Shown here in pieces: positions 52,401-59,940 of a stretch of 64,000 bases of DNA (positions are counted from its first letter, which is position 1; each line of letters opens with the position of its first letter). The stretch is taken from contig JAUIKS010000039.1 in NCBI GenBank assembly GCA_030430565.1, positions 61,652 to 125,651 of the forward strand. Direction: 5' to 3'. The notes beneath the pieces are model-generated. The model saw only the letters and a program-made list of their open reading frames with translations, searched no databases and was not told the DNA's origin. The DNA is from Polyangia bacterium (GTDB lineage: Bacteria > Myxococcota_A > Polyangia > Nannocystales > Nannocystaceae). A program made the translations under genes and the position numbers.

Positions 52401-55153
52401 TCCGCGCGCGCGAGGTTGAGCGCGAGCAGCCGGTCCAGCACCTCGCGACATGCCCGCTTGGACATCGTGAACCGTGGCCCGCGCGCGCTGGGGTGAAAGC
52501 CGTGCTCGAGCGCGAGCGCGTCCCAGCCGTAGGCGCGCGCGACCTCGACGTCGAGCGCGACCTGCAGCGCGCGCAGCTCCGCGAGCTCGGCCGCGCGCTC
52601 CCCCGGGTCGTGCAGACGCTTGTACAGCCGCGTGAGCCCCTCCCCGCGCGCCCGGGTCAGCTCGCCGCGCCGCCGCGCGTAGCGGCGCCCGATCGCCGCG
52701 AGCGCCCGCAAGGGCGCGTCCTCGGGCAGCGCGAAGGTGGCGAAGCAGTCGGAGGGCGTGTAGCGGAGATCGGCGCGCATCGACGAGGCGTAGCGCCGGG
52801 CCCAGGCCTCGTGCAGCGACGACTGCAATGCCGCGAAGACCCCGTAGCGATCGGTCGGGAACACCACGAGCATATGCGAGTAGACCCAGCCGTTGGGGAC
52901 GAAGGCGAAGCTCAGCGGATCGCCGACCTCGGACTTGACGAGCACGCGCGCGAGCCCGCTCAGCCGGGCGTAGAGCTCGGGCGCCCGCTCGGCGTACTGC
53001 CACCAGCGCTCGCGTCGCGATCGTCGCCGGTTCCTCGCTCGCGCCGGCCGCACGCGCGCGCGGACCCGCGCGAGCAGCTCGGGATAGTCCGCGGCGACGG
53101 GCCCCTTGTAGCCGGGCGGCGCGTCCTCGCGGCGCAGCGGCCAGCCGCCGAAGTCGATCACCCACCGGCTCGCGCGCTGCTCGGGGTCGCGGTTGAGGTC
53201 GCGGCCGTTGAGGTATGGCTTGAGCACCGCGGCGCGGCGCGGCGCGGCCTCGATCAGCGCGCGCGCCTCCGCGGGCGGCAGCGTGAAGCCCAGGCCGAGG
53301 ATGTTGGAGCCCTGGTAGGAGGCCCGCGCGTTGCGTGGGAGCCGGCGCGGTCGCCCCTGGACCGCGCCGGGGACCTCGAGCGCGCTGCTGATCGCCGGCA
53401 CGCGCTCGCCGTCGAGGACATGTTCTCCGCGCCATGTACCCTTCGTCATCCACAGCAGCGCGACCTCGACGTTGGCCGCCCGCGCGCCGGCGCCTGACAG
53501 CGCCTGCGCCCGCCACGAGCGCCCCCGGACCGCGCCCGTGATGCTGAGGCCGCGCGCGACGAGCTGATCGAGGCCGACCTCGCGGGTGTCCCCCTGGGCG
53601 ATGGTGTTCGTCGCGATGATCCCGACGCGCCCGCCTCGCCGCGCGAGCGCGCAAGCGCGCAGCAGGAAGTACGCGCAGAGGTCGGCGCTGCCGCGCGCGC
53701 CGTGGGCGACGTGACGCACGAGCTGCTCGCGGTAGTCGCGACCGAGCGCGCCCGTGATTCGCTGCCCGCCGACGAAGGGCGGGTTGGTGATCAGCGCGTC
53801 GAAGCCGACGCGCGCCGGCGCGGGGCCGCCGGGGTCGCCGTCGAACACGTCTGGGAACTCGCGCGGCCAGTCAACGCCGACCTGCGCGCGCGACGAGTCG
53901 ACGATGTCGCCAGCCCGCGTCGCGCCGATCAGGCTGTCGCCGGCGCGCAGGCGTCGATCGAGGGGCGCGCGGAGGTCGGCCTCCTCGGAATTCGGGAGCT
54001 GCACCTCGAGCCACACGGCCACGCGCGCGAGCGCGACCGCGGTCTCGTCGAGATCAACGCCGTACAGGCAGCGCGCGGCGACCTCCCGGCGCGCGGCGAC
54101 CTCGTGTTCGCCGCCCGGTCGTCCGCGGGCCTCGGCGACGCGCGCGGCGAGGTACCGACAGACCCGCAGCAGCAGCGCCCCCGCCCCCATCGCGGGGTCG
54201 CAGACGCGCAGCGACAGCAGCTCCTCGGGGTCGCGGAGCGTCCACACGGTCCGCGGGGCGCCCTCGGCGGGCCCGCGGTACACGAGCGGCTCGAGCGCGC
54301 CAGTGACGAGCTCGTCGGCGAGCGCGGGGGGCGTGTAGTGGCTCCCGCTCGCGCGTCGTCCGTCGTGCTCGCGCAGGTAGAGCGCCCCGGGGAGATGGAC
54401 AACGGGACATGTCCTATCGGCGGCGAGGCTCGCGTAGGGCCGCAGGCGCGCGAGCACGTCGGCGTCGCCCCGGCACGCCCGCGCCAAGCTCGCCCACGAA
54501 GAGCGCGTGAGCCCGCGCGCGAGCGCGCGCCGCAGCGTCTCGCCGCCCCGGCCCGTGCGCGCGCGCAGCATCCGGAGCAAGGCCGGCGCGCCCTGCTCCG
54601 CGGCGCGATCGAGCGCGTCGAGTGAGACCGGGACCGCGCGCCCTCGGGCGCCCGCGAGCTCAAGCGTCGGCGTGTCCGCCCGCGCGATCGTTCGGGCGAG
54701 CAGCCGCTCGTACAGCGCGCCGAGCTCGAGCGGTCCGCTCACGAGGCGCGCGACGACCTCCTGCAGCTGCTGGGCGGCGGCGTCGTCGCGCGAGAGCGCG
54801 GCGCGCGAGAACAGCTCCGCGCGGTCGGGCGCGAGCAGCGACGCGCCGGCGGCCCGAGCGGTGACGAGCGCGCGGCGGGCCGCGTCGAGGCGGGCGCGGA
54901 GCTGGGACCACCCGCCGCCCTCGGCATCGGCGAGGCGAGTTCGTGGGAGCAAGCCCGCGATCGCGACCTGCAGCGCCAGCGCGATCAGCTGCCGGTTGAT
55001 CGCGTCGATCGAGCGACCGGCGAGCAGCCGCCCGCCCTCGCTCGCGTCGACATGATTGAGAAGACAGACCACTCGCGCGAGCGCCCGCTCGAGCGTCGCG
55101 GCTCGGGCGTCGCGGCCGAGGGAGCGCGGCGCGGCGCGGGGGTCCGTGGTCAT
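52328..55153 (-). CDS. Large Eco57I-type adenine DNA methyltransferase
   Basis: 941 residues from the ATG at 55153. The N-terminal 290 residues are helical with no visible PD-(D/E)xK nuclease motif. The core has VCDPAMGAGALLLRV (motif I, D319), LYGVDLDETAVALARVAVWLE and ITNPPFVGG (motif IV, N457-P-P-F), as in N6-adenine methylases of the Eco57I/type IIG/BREX-like group. The C-terminal part has the NGRDLNRDPEQRASRWVIDF block and a putative target-recognition region up to FATFALP. It is probably a modification enzyme of a restriction-like or defence system, paired with PglX. Its last 25 codons are antisense to the CDF transporter gene and are low-complexity Ser/Ala. Confidence 0.83.
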   Translation of the reverse strand: MTTDPRAAPRSLGRDARAATLERALARVVCLLNHVDASEGGRLLAGRSIDAINRQLIALALQVAIAGLLPRTRLADAEGGGWSQLRARLDAARRALVTARAAGASLLAPDRAELFSRAALSRDDAAAQQLQEVVARLVSGPLELGALYERLLARTIARADTPTLELAGARGRAVPVSLDALDRAAEQGAPALLRMLRARTGRGGETLRRALARGLTRSSWASLARACRGDADVLARLRPYASLAADRTCPVVHLPGALYLREHDGRRASGSHYTPPALADELVTGALEPLVYRGPAEGAPRTVWTLRDPEELLSLRVCDPAMGAGALLLRVCRYLAARVAEARGRPGGEHEVAARREVAARCLYGVDLDETAVALARVAVWLEVQLPNSEEADLRAPLDRRLRAGDSLIGATRAGDIVDSSRAQVGVDWPREFPDVFDGDPGGPAPARVGFDALITNPPFVGGQRITGALGRDYREQLVRHVAHGARGSADLCAYFLLRACALARRGGRVGIIATNTIAQGDTREVGLDQLVARGLSITGAVRGRSWRAQALSGAGARAANVEVALLWMTKGTWRGEHVLDGERVPAISSALEVPGAVQGRPRRLPRNARASYQGSNILGLGFTLPPAEARALIEAAPRRAAVLKPYLNGRDLNRDPEQRASRWVIDFGGWPLRREDAPPGYKGPVAADYPELLARVRARVRPARARNRRRSRRERWWQYAERAPELYARLSGLARVLVKSEVGDPLSFAFVPNGWVYSHMLVVFPTDRYGVFAALQSSLHEAWARRYASSMRADLRYTPSDCFATFALPEDAPLRALAAIGRRYARRRGELTRARGEGLTRLYKRLHDPGERAAELAELRALQVALDVEVARAYGWDALALEHGFHPSARGPRFTMSKRACREVLDRLLALNLARADQSASSSASAQARATVGVSSCSVA

Positions 55154-55248
55154 CGTCGATCGCTCGGTCCGCCGCGGCGAGACTCTCGCCGCGGGCGTCC
55201 ATGATACACGCGGCGGGCGCGAGCCCGCGGCAGAGGGATACTCGCGGG

Positions 55249-55923
55249 GTGCGACGACTCGCCCCCGGCCTCGCCCTCCTGCTCTCCGCCTGCACCGCGA
55301 GCGCGCCGCCCAGCGACCGCGACGACGCGACCCGCGTCCCCGCGCAGCGCACGGACGACGCACCGCAGCCCGCCGCGCGCGTCGACCCCCGCGCGGCGTT
55401 GGAGGGGGACTGCGTGCCCGTCGATCCCACCAACGAGCGCTCGGGCGCCGGGCCGAGCATCGCCGCGTGGGTCGACCTCGAGCTCGACACGCTCGCGGCC
55501 GCGATCCCCGAGCAGGTCGCGGACGCGAAGGCGGGGAAGAGCGGGATCTGGAAGCGCGGCATGGCGGGCCACGGTCAGCCCAACGTCGTCAACCAGTTCC
55601 AAGGGCCCGGCGACGCGAGCCACTTCCTGCGCATCGCCGATCTTCAGCACCAGTGCCGCTGCGGCGCCGGCATGGGCGCGCGTCTGCGGGACGCGCTCGT
55701 CACCGGGGCGCCGAGCGACGCGGAGGCCGAGGCCGTCGAGATCCACGGGCACCCGGGCGCCGTGCTGCGCAGCGGGACCGCGACCGGCGTGCACGTCTGG
55801 GTCAGCGACCGCTGCGAGGTCTCGATCAACTCGGGCGACGCGGCCCGGGCCCGCGCGATCATCGAGGCCGTCAACTTCACGACCCTGGCGACGCTGTGCG
55901 CGGCGAGGAAACACCCGGATTGA
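55249..55923 (+). CDS. Lipoprotein of unknown function
   Basis: 224 residues from a GTG giving a short signal peptide with a lipobox ending LLSAC. After an Asp/Ala/Pro-rich linker (to about 60), the domain of about 160 residues holds Trp, Gly and a Cys cluster (LQHQCRCGAG, SDRCEVSIN, TLCAARK), ending with a helix. No family recognised. Divergent from the large methyltransferase gene (95 bp between starts). An upstream ATG at 55201 would place 16 extra residues before the signal peptide and is less likely. Confidence 0.7.
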   Translation: MRRLAPGLALLLSACTASAPPSDRDDATRVPAQRTDDAPQPAARVDPRAALEGDCVPVDPTNERSGAGPSIAAWVDLELDTLAAAIPEQVADAKAGKSGIWKRGMAGHGQPNVVNQFQGPGDASHFLRIADLQHQCRCGAGMGARLRDALVTGAPSDAEAEAVEIHGHPGAVLRSGTATGVHVWVSDRCEVSINSGDAARARAIIEAVNFTTLATLCAARKHPD

Positions 55924-55985
55924 CGCCTGGCGAGCGCGCGCCCTGTATCCTCCACGGGTGGAGACCAGAGCGAGCTGCGAGATGG

Positions 55986-56147
55986 TTGAGCGGCTGCGCG
56001 CGCGCCGGTGAACATCTCGTCGTCGAGGGCTTCGACGAGAGCAGCGCGCGCGCGCTCGCCATTACACCAGGGCGCGGGTCGAGCACCTTCACGCGGTGGT
56101 TCAACGGTCACGTCGCCGCGATCCTCAGCGAACTCACGCGCCGCTAG
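55986..56147 (+). CDS. Possible small ORF or gene remnant
   Basis: 54 codons from a TTG. The codon pattern (G/C at almost every third position) and composition (GEHLVVEGFDESSARALAIT, STFTRWFNGHVAAIL) look protein-like, unlike the Arg/Pro/Ala-rich shadow frames nearby. No recognisable family; start uncertain, and it could be the tail of a lost gene. The remaining sequence between 55924 and 56173 shows nothing else. Confidence 0.25.
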   Translation: MSGCARAGEHLVVEGFDESSARALAITPGRGSSTFTRWFNGHVAAILSELTRR

Positions 56148-56173
56148 CCAAACGACGCGCTCGCTTCAGCGCC

Positions 56174-57463
56174 TCACTGCGGGCTCGGCGGGGGCTGCTC
56201 GAAGCCCTGGACGATATAGATGCGATCGTCGAGGCCCGGCGCGCCCCAGGTCAGGAACATGAAGTCGCCCTTGATCGGCTCGAAGTACGCGCCCCACGGC
56301 CGCGGGAACACGGTGAAGAAGTCCTTGCGCGTGTTGACCATCGGGTCGCCCAGGTCGTCGACCTCGTACACGCCGACCGTGTTGCTCGACCACTCCGCGA
56401 CGATGATGTGCTGCTCGTCGAAGCCGGGGGACTCGGCGGGCACGTAGGCGAAGCCGCCGGGGCCGTTGGGCAGCGAGACGATCTTCTGCGGGTTCTCCAG
56501 CACGAAGTGATCGTCCTGCCCGACGTAGTCGAGGTGGTACCAGTTGCCCGCCGCCCAGGTCAGCACGCGCAGGCCGGCGGGGTCATCGAGCGTCGGCGGG
56601 ACGAAGCCGAGGCCGCTGACGCCCTGGTCCTCGTTGATCCCCAACGGCCCCATGTTGGTGGTGCTCACCGGCGCGTTCGCGCCGGGCAGCAGCTGGCTGA
56701 TCTGGTTCACGGGCCAGTGCGTATAAAACAGGATCGTCTTGGGCCCGTAGGCCAGGTTCGCGTCGACGTAGGGCGCGTCGACGACCGGCGTGGCGAGCCC
56801 GTTAAACCCGATGATGTTGCCGCACGGCCCGCGCACGACCCCGATCTCGTAGATCTTGCCGTCGGGCTGCTCGGAGTCGCCGGCGATCAGCAGCGTGTCG
56901 GGATCGTCGTGGGCGATGGTGCAGCCGCCCAGCAGCGCGCCGTCCGGCACCCCCGGCACGGGGCCGAGATCGTAGGTCGTGTAGAACTCCTCGAACTCCG
57001 GCGCGATCACGACCTCCTGCCCCGCGAGGTCGGGCAGCTCGTCCTGGCAGTCCGGGATCATGTCGCCGCCGGTGCTGCCGCCCGTGGTCTCGGGCGGCGC
57101 GCCGGTGCTGCTCGTCGTGTCGGGCGGCGCGCCGGTGCTGCTGGGGTCCTCCGTCGTCTCGGTCGCGCTCGTCTCGCCGGTGACGCCGGTCGCCGATACG
57201 TCGGTCGTGAGCGGCGTGGGGTCCGTGCAGGCGCCGTCGCCACACGCCGTCGTCGCGTCGCCCGTGCCCGCCGTGCCCGTGGTGCCGGGCGCGCTGGCGC
57301 CGGTCGTGCCGCCGCCCGCGGTGGTGCTCGGTCCGGCGCCGGCCGTGCTCCCGCCGGCGTCTGAGGTGTCGCTCGTCGTCCCGCCGGCGTCGCCGCAGCC
57401 CGAGAGGCAGAGCGCGCCGAGCAGCGCGAGCGGGCGCGCCGAACCAAACAACCGATAAGACAT
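56174..57463 (-). CDS. Lipoprotein with beta-propeller-like C-terminal domain
   Basis: 429 residues from the ATG at 57463. The lipobox ends LSGC, then about 115 residues of Thr/Gly/Ser/Ala-rich linker with paired Cys (TTACGDGACTD). The C-terminal 290 residues contain propeller-like repeats with Trp/Asp-rich turns (AGQEVVIAPEFEEFY, LLIAGDSEQPDGKIYEI, VLTWAAGNWYHLDYVGQDD, HIIVAEWSSNTVGVYEVDD, IKGDFMFLTWGAPG), suggesting a six- or seven-bladed surface propeller. Function unknown; probably a displayed binding protein. Two ACATGT palindromes (57459-57466 and 57473-57480) lie at its start. Confidence 0.75.
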   Translation of the reverse strand: MSYRLFGSARPLALLGALCLSGCGDAGGTTSDTSDAGGSTAGAGPSTTAGGGTTGASAPGTTGTAGTGDATTACGDGACTDPTPLTTDVSATGVTGETSATETTEDPSSTGAPPDTTSSTGAPPETTGGSTGGDMIPDCQDELPDLAGQEVVIAPEFEEFYTTYDLGPVPGVPDGALLGGCTIAHDDPDTLLIAGDSEQPDGKIYEIGVVRGPCGNIIGFNGLATPVVDAPYVDANLAYGPKTILFYTHWPVNQISQLLPGANAPVSTTNMGPLGINEDQGVSGLGFVPPTLDDPAGLRVLTWAAGNWYHLDYVGQDDHFVLENPQKIVSLPNGPGGFAYVPAESPGFDEQHIIVAEWSSNTVGVYEVDDLGDPMVNTRKDFFTVFPRPWGAYFEPIKGDFMFLTWGAPGLDDRIYIVQGFEQPPPSPQ

Positions 57464-57576
57464 GTCCATATCAACATGTTCAAACAGTCCGGAGATTCGA
57501 TCAACCACGAACGCGGCGGCGGGGCGGCCGATCCTCGGCGCGCCGTCGCGGCGACGGGGGGTGGAACGCGGTTCGG

Positions 57577-58197
57577 CTACCCGCGGCCCTCGTCGGCGCG
57601 CTCAAACACGAAGCCGCGCTCGAGGTAGTCGATCGCCTCGTGCCCGAGCGCCTCGAGATCATCCGTGCCGTCGCCCGCGTACCAGTGCCGCATGGTCGCG
57701 CGGACCGTGCCGATGACCGCGCCCGCGAGCACGTCCGCGAGCCGCGGCGCTGACTCGCCCGGCGGCAACCGACGGACGAAGGACGCCGCGATCTCGCGCT
57801 CCCAGTCGCGGTCGATCTCCCGCTCGCGCGCGAGCAGCTCCGGCGAGCTCGCGATCAAGCGCTGCTGCGCGAGCAGCTGCTCCCGGTGCTGCGTGTACTC
57901 GACCGCGAAGATGCTGGTCACCGTGCGGAACACGTCGAAGGGTGACTGCTCGGGGCCGACGGAGGAGAGCAGCTCCCGAAACCGCGCCAGCCGGCGCTCG
58001 CGGTTGGGGAACACCAGCGCCTCTTTGTCGGCGAAATAACGGAAGAAGGTCCGCTTGGAGATCGGCACCCCGGCGCAGATCTCGTCGATCGTGGTCGCGG
58101 TGTAGCCGCGCTCGGCAAACATCACGTGTGAGGTTTGCAGCAGCCGCGCGCGCGTTTTCGCCTTCTTCTGCGTGCGGATTGAGGTTGACGACCCCAC
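57577..58197 (-). CDS. TetR/AcrR family transcriptional regulator
   Basis: 206 residues. The helix-turn-helix domain is near the N-terminus (KTRARLLQTSHVMFAERGYTATTIDEICAG followed by ISKRTFFRYFADKEAL), with a helical ligand-binding domain behind it. The GTG at 58197 is preferred over that at 58230, because the latter lies inside operator 1 and a TATAAC -10 box sits at 58213-58208 on this strand. The gene is divergent from pfaD, with two palindromic operators in the shared gap, so it probably represses itself and the PUFA synthase operon in response to a fatty acyl ligand. Confidence 0.9.
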   Translation of the reverse strand: MGSSTSIRTQKKAKTRARLLQTSHVMFAERGYTATTIDEICAGVPISKRTFFRYFADKEALVFPNRERRLARFRELLSSVGPEQSPFDVFRTVTSIFAVEYTQHREQLLAQQRLIASSPELLAREREIDRDWEREIAASFVRRLPPGESAPRLADVLAGAVIGTVRATMRHWYAGDGTDDLEALGHEAIDYLERGFVFERADEGRG

Positions 58198-58224
58198 GGC
58201 GTGCGCGGTTATACCGAAATGAAG

Positions 58225-58239
58225 TGCCACTCAGTGGCA
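58225..58239. promoter_or_regulatory. Operator 1 (TetR-type palindrome)
   Basis: TGCCACTCAGTGGCA, a perfect 15-bp palindrome with core CACTCAGTG. It covers the -35 region expected for the tetR promoter (TATAAC at 58208-58213, minus strand). Confidence 0.7.
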
Positions 58240-58242
58240 ATT

Positions 58243-58257
58243 TTCACTCAGTGGCGT
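58243..58257. promoter_or_regulatory. Operator 2 (TetR-type palindrome)
   Basis: A second CACTCAGTG palindrome (58245-58253), centred 17 bp from operator 1 and 18 bp upstream of the pfaD ATG. Two sites on adjacent helical turns fit cooperative binding of two TetR dimers. Confidence 0.65.
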
Positions 58258-58274
58258 TTCTCAAACGCGGCCAC

Positions 58275-59894
58275 ATGCCGAGAACAACCCCGTTCCCCCA
58301 AAAATGCGTCCTTGGCGAACGCGCAGCCGCCGCAGCTTTTTCGTCGAGCGGCGCGCTCGAGGCGAGTCGGCGCTTCCGCGAGCCGGCCGTGATTCTGGAC
58401 GATCCGCGGCGCGGCGCCGTCGGAGTTTCGCTTGCGGGCGAGTTCGCGTCGCCGGCCGCTGCGGACGCGTGGCCGGTTCGCGGGCTGCTCGCCCCGCTCT
58501 ACCCCGAGTGGCTCGGCGACCGCAGCTTCGCCGCGGCCCACGGCGTCCGATTCCCGTACGTGAGCGGCGCGATGGCGAACGGCATCGCTACGACCCGGCT
58601 CGTCAGCGCGATGGGTCGCGCGGGCTTCCTCGGCTTCTTCGGCGCGGCCGGCCTCGCGTACCCGAGGGTTGAGCGCGCGGTCGAGGCGCTGCGCCGGGAG
58701 CTCGGCGCCCAGCGACCCTGGGGCTGCAACCTGATCCACTCGCCCCACGAGCCGGCGCTCGAGGAGGCCGTCGCCGACCTCTACATCCGGGCCGGCGTGC
58801 GCCGGGTCTCCGCCGCCGCCTACATGCGCCTGACGCCCGCGATCGTGCGCTACGCCTGCAGCGGGCTGCGGGTCGATCAGGCCGGCGACATCACGCGCCC
58901 GCGCGCCGTCTTCGCCAAGGTCTCGCGCCCCGAGGTCGCGCGCCGCTTCCTCGAGCCCGCGCCCGCGAAGATCGTCGCCGGGCTGGTCGCGCGCGGCCTG
59001 CTCAGCGCAGAGGAGGCCAACCTCGCGCGTCACGTACCTGTCGCTGAGGACATTACCGTTGAGTCCGACTCGGGCGGCCACACCGACAACCGGCCGCTCG
59101 CGGCGCTGCTGCCCGGCGTGCTCGCGCTGCGCGACGAGATCGCGCGCGCGCGCGGCTACCGTCGACACGTCCGCGTGGGCGCGGCCGGGGGCCTCGGCAC
59201 GCCCAGCGCGGTCGCGGCCGCGTTCTCCCTCGGCGCCGCCTACGTCTTGACCGGCTCCGTGAACCAGGCCTGCGTCGAGTCCGGCCTGCACGAGCGCGGC
59301 CGCGCCATGCTGGCGCGCGCCGGCCTGGCCGACGTGATCATGGCGCCCGCCGCTGACATGTTCGAGCTCGGCGTCGACGTCCAGGTCCTGCGCCGCGGCA
59401 CGATGTTCGGCGTGCGCGCGCGCAAGCTCTACGAGCTGTACCGCGCGCACGAGCGCTGGGAGGAGATCCCCGCCGAGGAGCGCGCGCGGGTCGAGCGTCA
59501 GCTGCTGCGCTGCAGCTACGCGGAGGCCTGGGACGCGACCAAGGCGTTCTGGCGCGAGCGCGACGCGACGCAGATCGAGCGCGGCGAGGCCGACCCGCGC
59601 CACCAGCTCGCGCTCGTGTTCCGCTCCTACCTCGGCCGCTCGAGCCGCTGGGCGATCGACGGCGAGGAGACGCGCGCCGCCGACTACCAGATCTGGTGCG
59701 GCCCGGCGATGGGCGCGTTCAACCAGTGGAGCGCCGGCAGCTTCCTCGAGCAGCCGGCGCGCCGCGAGGTCGTGCAGGTCGCCCGCAACCTCATGGAGGG
59801 CGCCGCCGCGGTGACGCGCGCCCACCAGCTGCGCAGCTACGGCGTCGACGTCCCGAGCGCGGCCTTCGACTTTCGCCCCCGGCCGCTCGCGTGA
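58275..59894 (+). CDS. pfaD: PUFA synthase trans-acting enoyl reductase (PfaD/Pfa1)
   Basis: 539 residues. The FMN-dependent nitronate-monooxygenase-like fold of PfaD is recognisable: YVSGAMANGIATTRLVSAMGRAGFLGFFGAAG, the GCNLIHSP segment, ITVESDSGGHTDNRPL (conserved in PfaD), VRVGAAGGLGTPSAVAAAFSLGAAYVLTGSVNQ and the C-terminal IWCGPAMGAFN. It reduces enoyl intermediates on the ACPs during iterative assembly of EPA/DHA-type fatty acids. It is the first gene of the myxobacterial order pfa1-pfa2-pfa3 and is followed after 46 bp by the Pfa2 gene. The TetR operators lie just upstream of the ATG. Confidence 0.95.
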   Translation: MPRTTPFPQKCVLGERAAAAAFSSSGALEASRRFREPAVILDDPRRGAVGVSLAGEFASPAAADAWPVRGLLAPLYPEWLGDRSFAAAHGVRFPYVSGAMANGIATTRLVSAMGRAGFLGFFGAAGLAYPRVERAVEALRRELGAQRPWGCNLIHSPHEPALEEAVADLYIRAGVRRVSAAAYMRLTPAIVRYACSGLRVDQAGDITRPRAVFAKVSRPEVARRFLEPAPAKIVAGLVARGLLSAEEANLARHVPVAEDITVESDSGGHTDNRPLAALLPGVLALRDEIARARGYRRHVRVGAAGGLGTPSAVAAAFSLGAAYVLTGSVNQACVESGLHERGRAMLARAGLADVIMAPAADMFELGVDVQVLRRGTMFGVRARKLYELYRAHERWEEIPAEERARVERQLLRCSYAEAWDATKAFWRERDATQIERGEADPRHQLALVFRSYLGRSSRWAIDGEETRAADYQIWCGPAMGAFNQWSAGSFLEQPARREVVQVARNLMEGAAAVTRAHQLRSYGVDVPSAAFDFRPRPLA

Positions 59895-59940
59895 GCGCGC
59901 GCCCACGCCTATTCGCCCTGACCTACGAGCGTGAATCACC

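Noticed and set aside
47787..55153. Complete BREX or DISARM defence locus
   Set aside because: Only methyltransferase genes are present; none of the partner ATPase, phosphatase, helicase or protease genes of those systems was found in the window.
58198..58230. Upstream GTG start for the TetR regulator
   Set aside because: The start would fall within operator 1 and upstream of the TATAAC box; the GTG at 58197 still keeps the whole helix-turn-helix.
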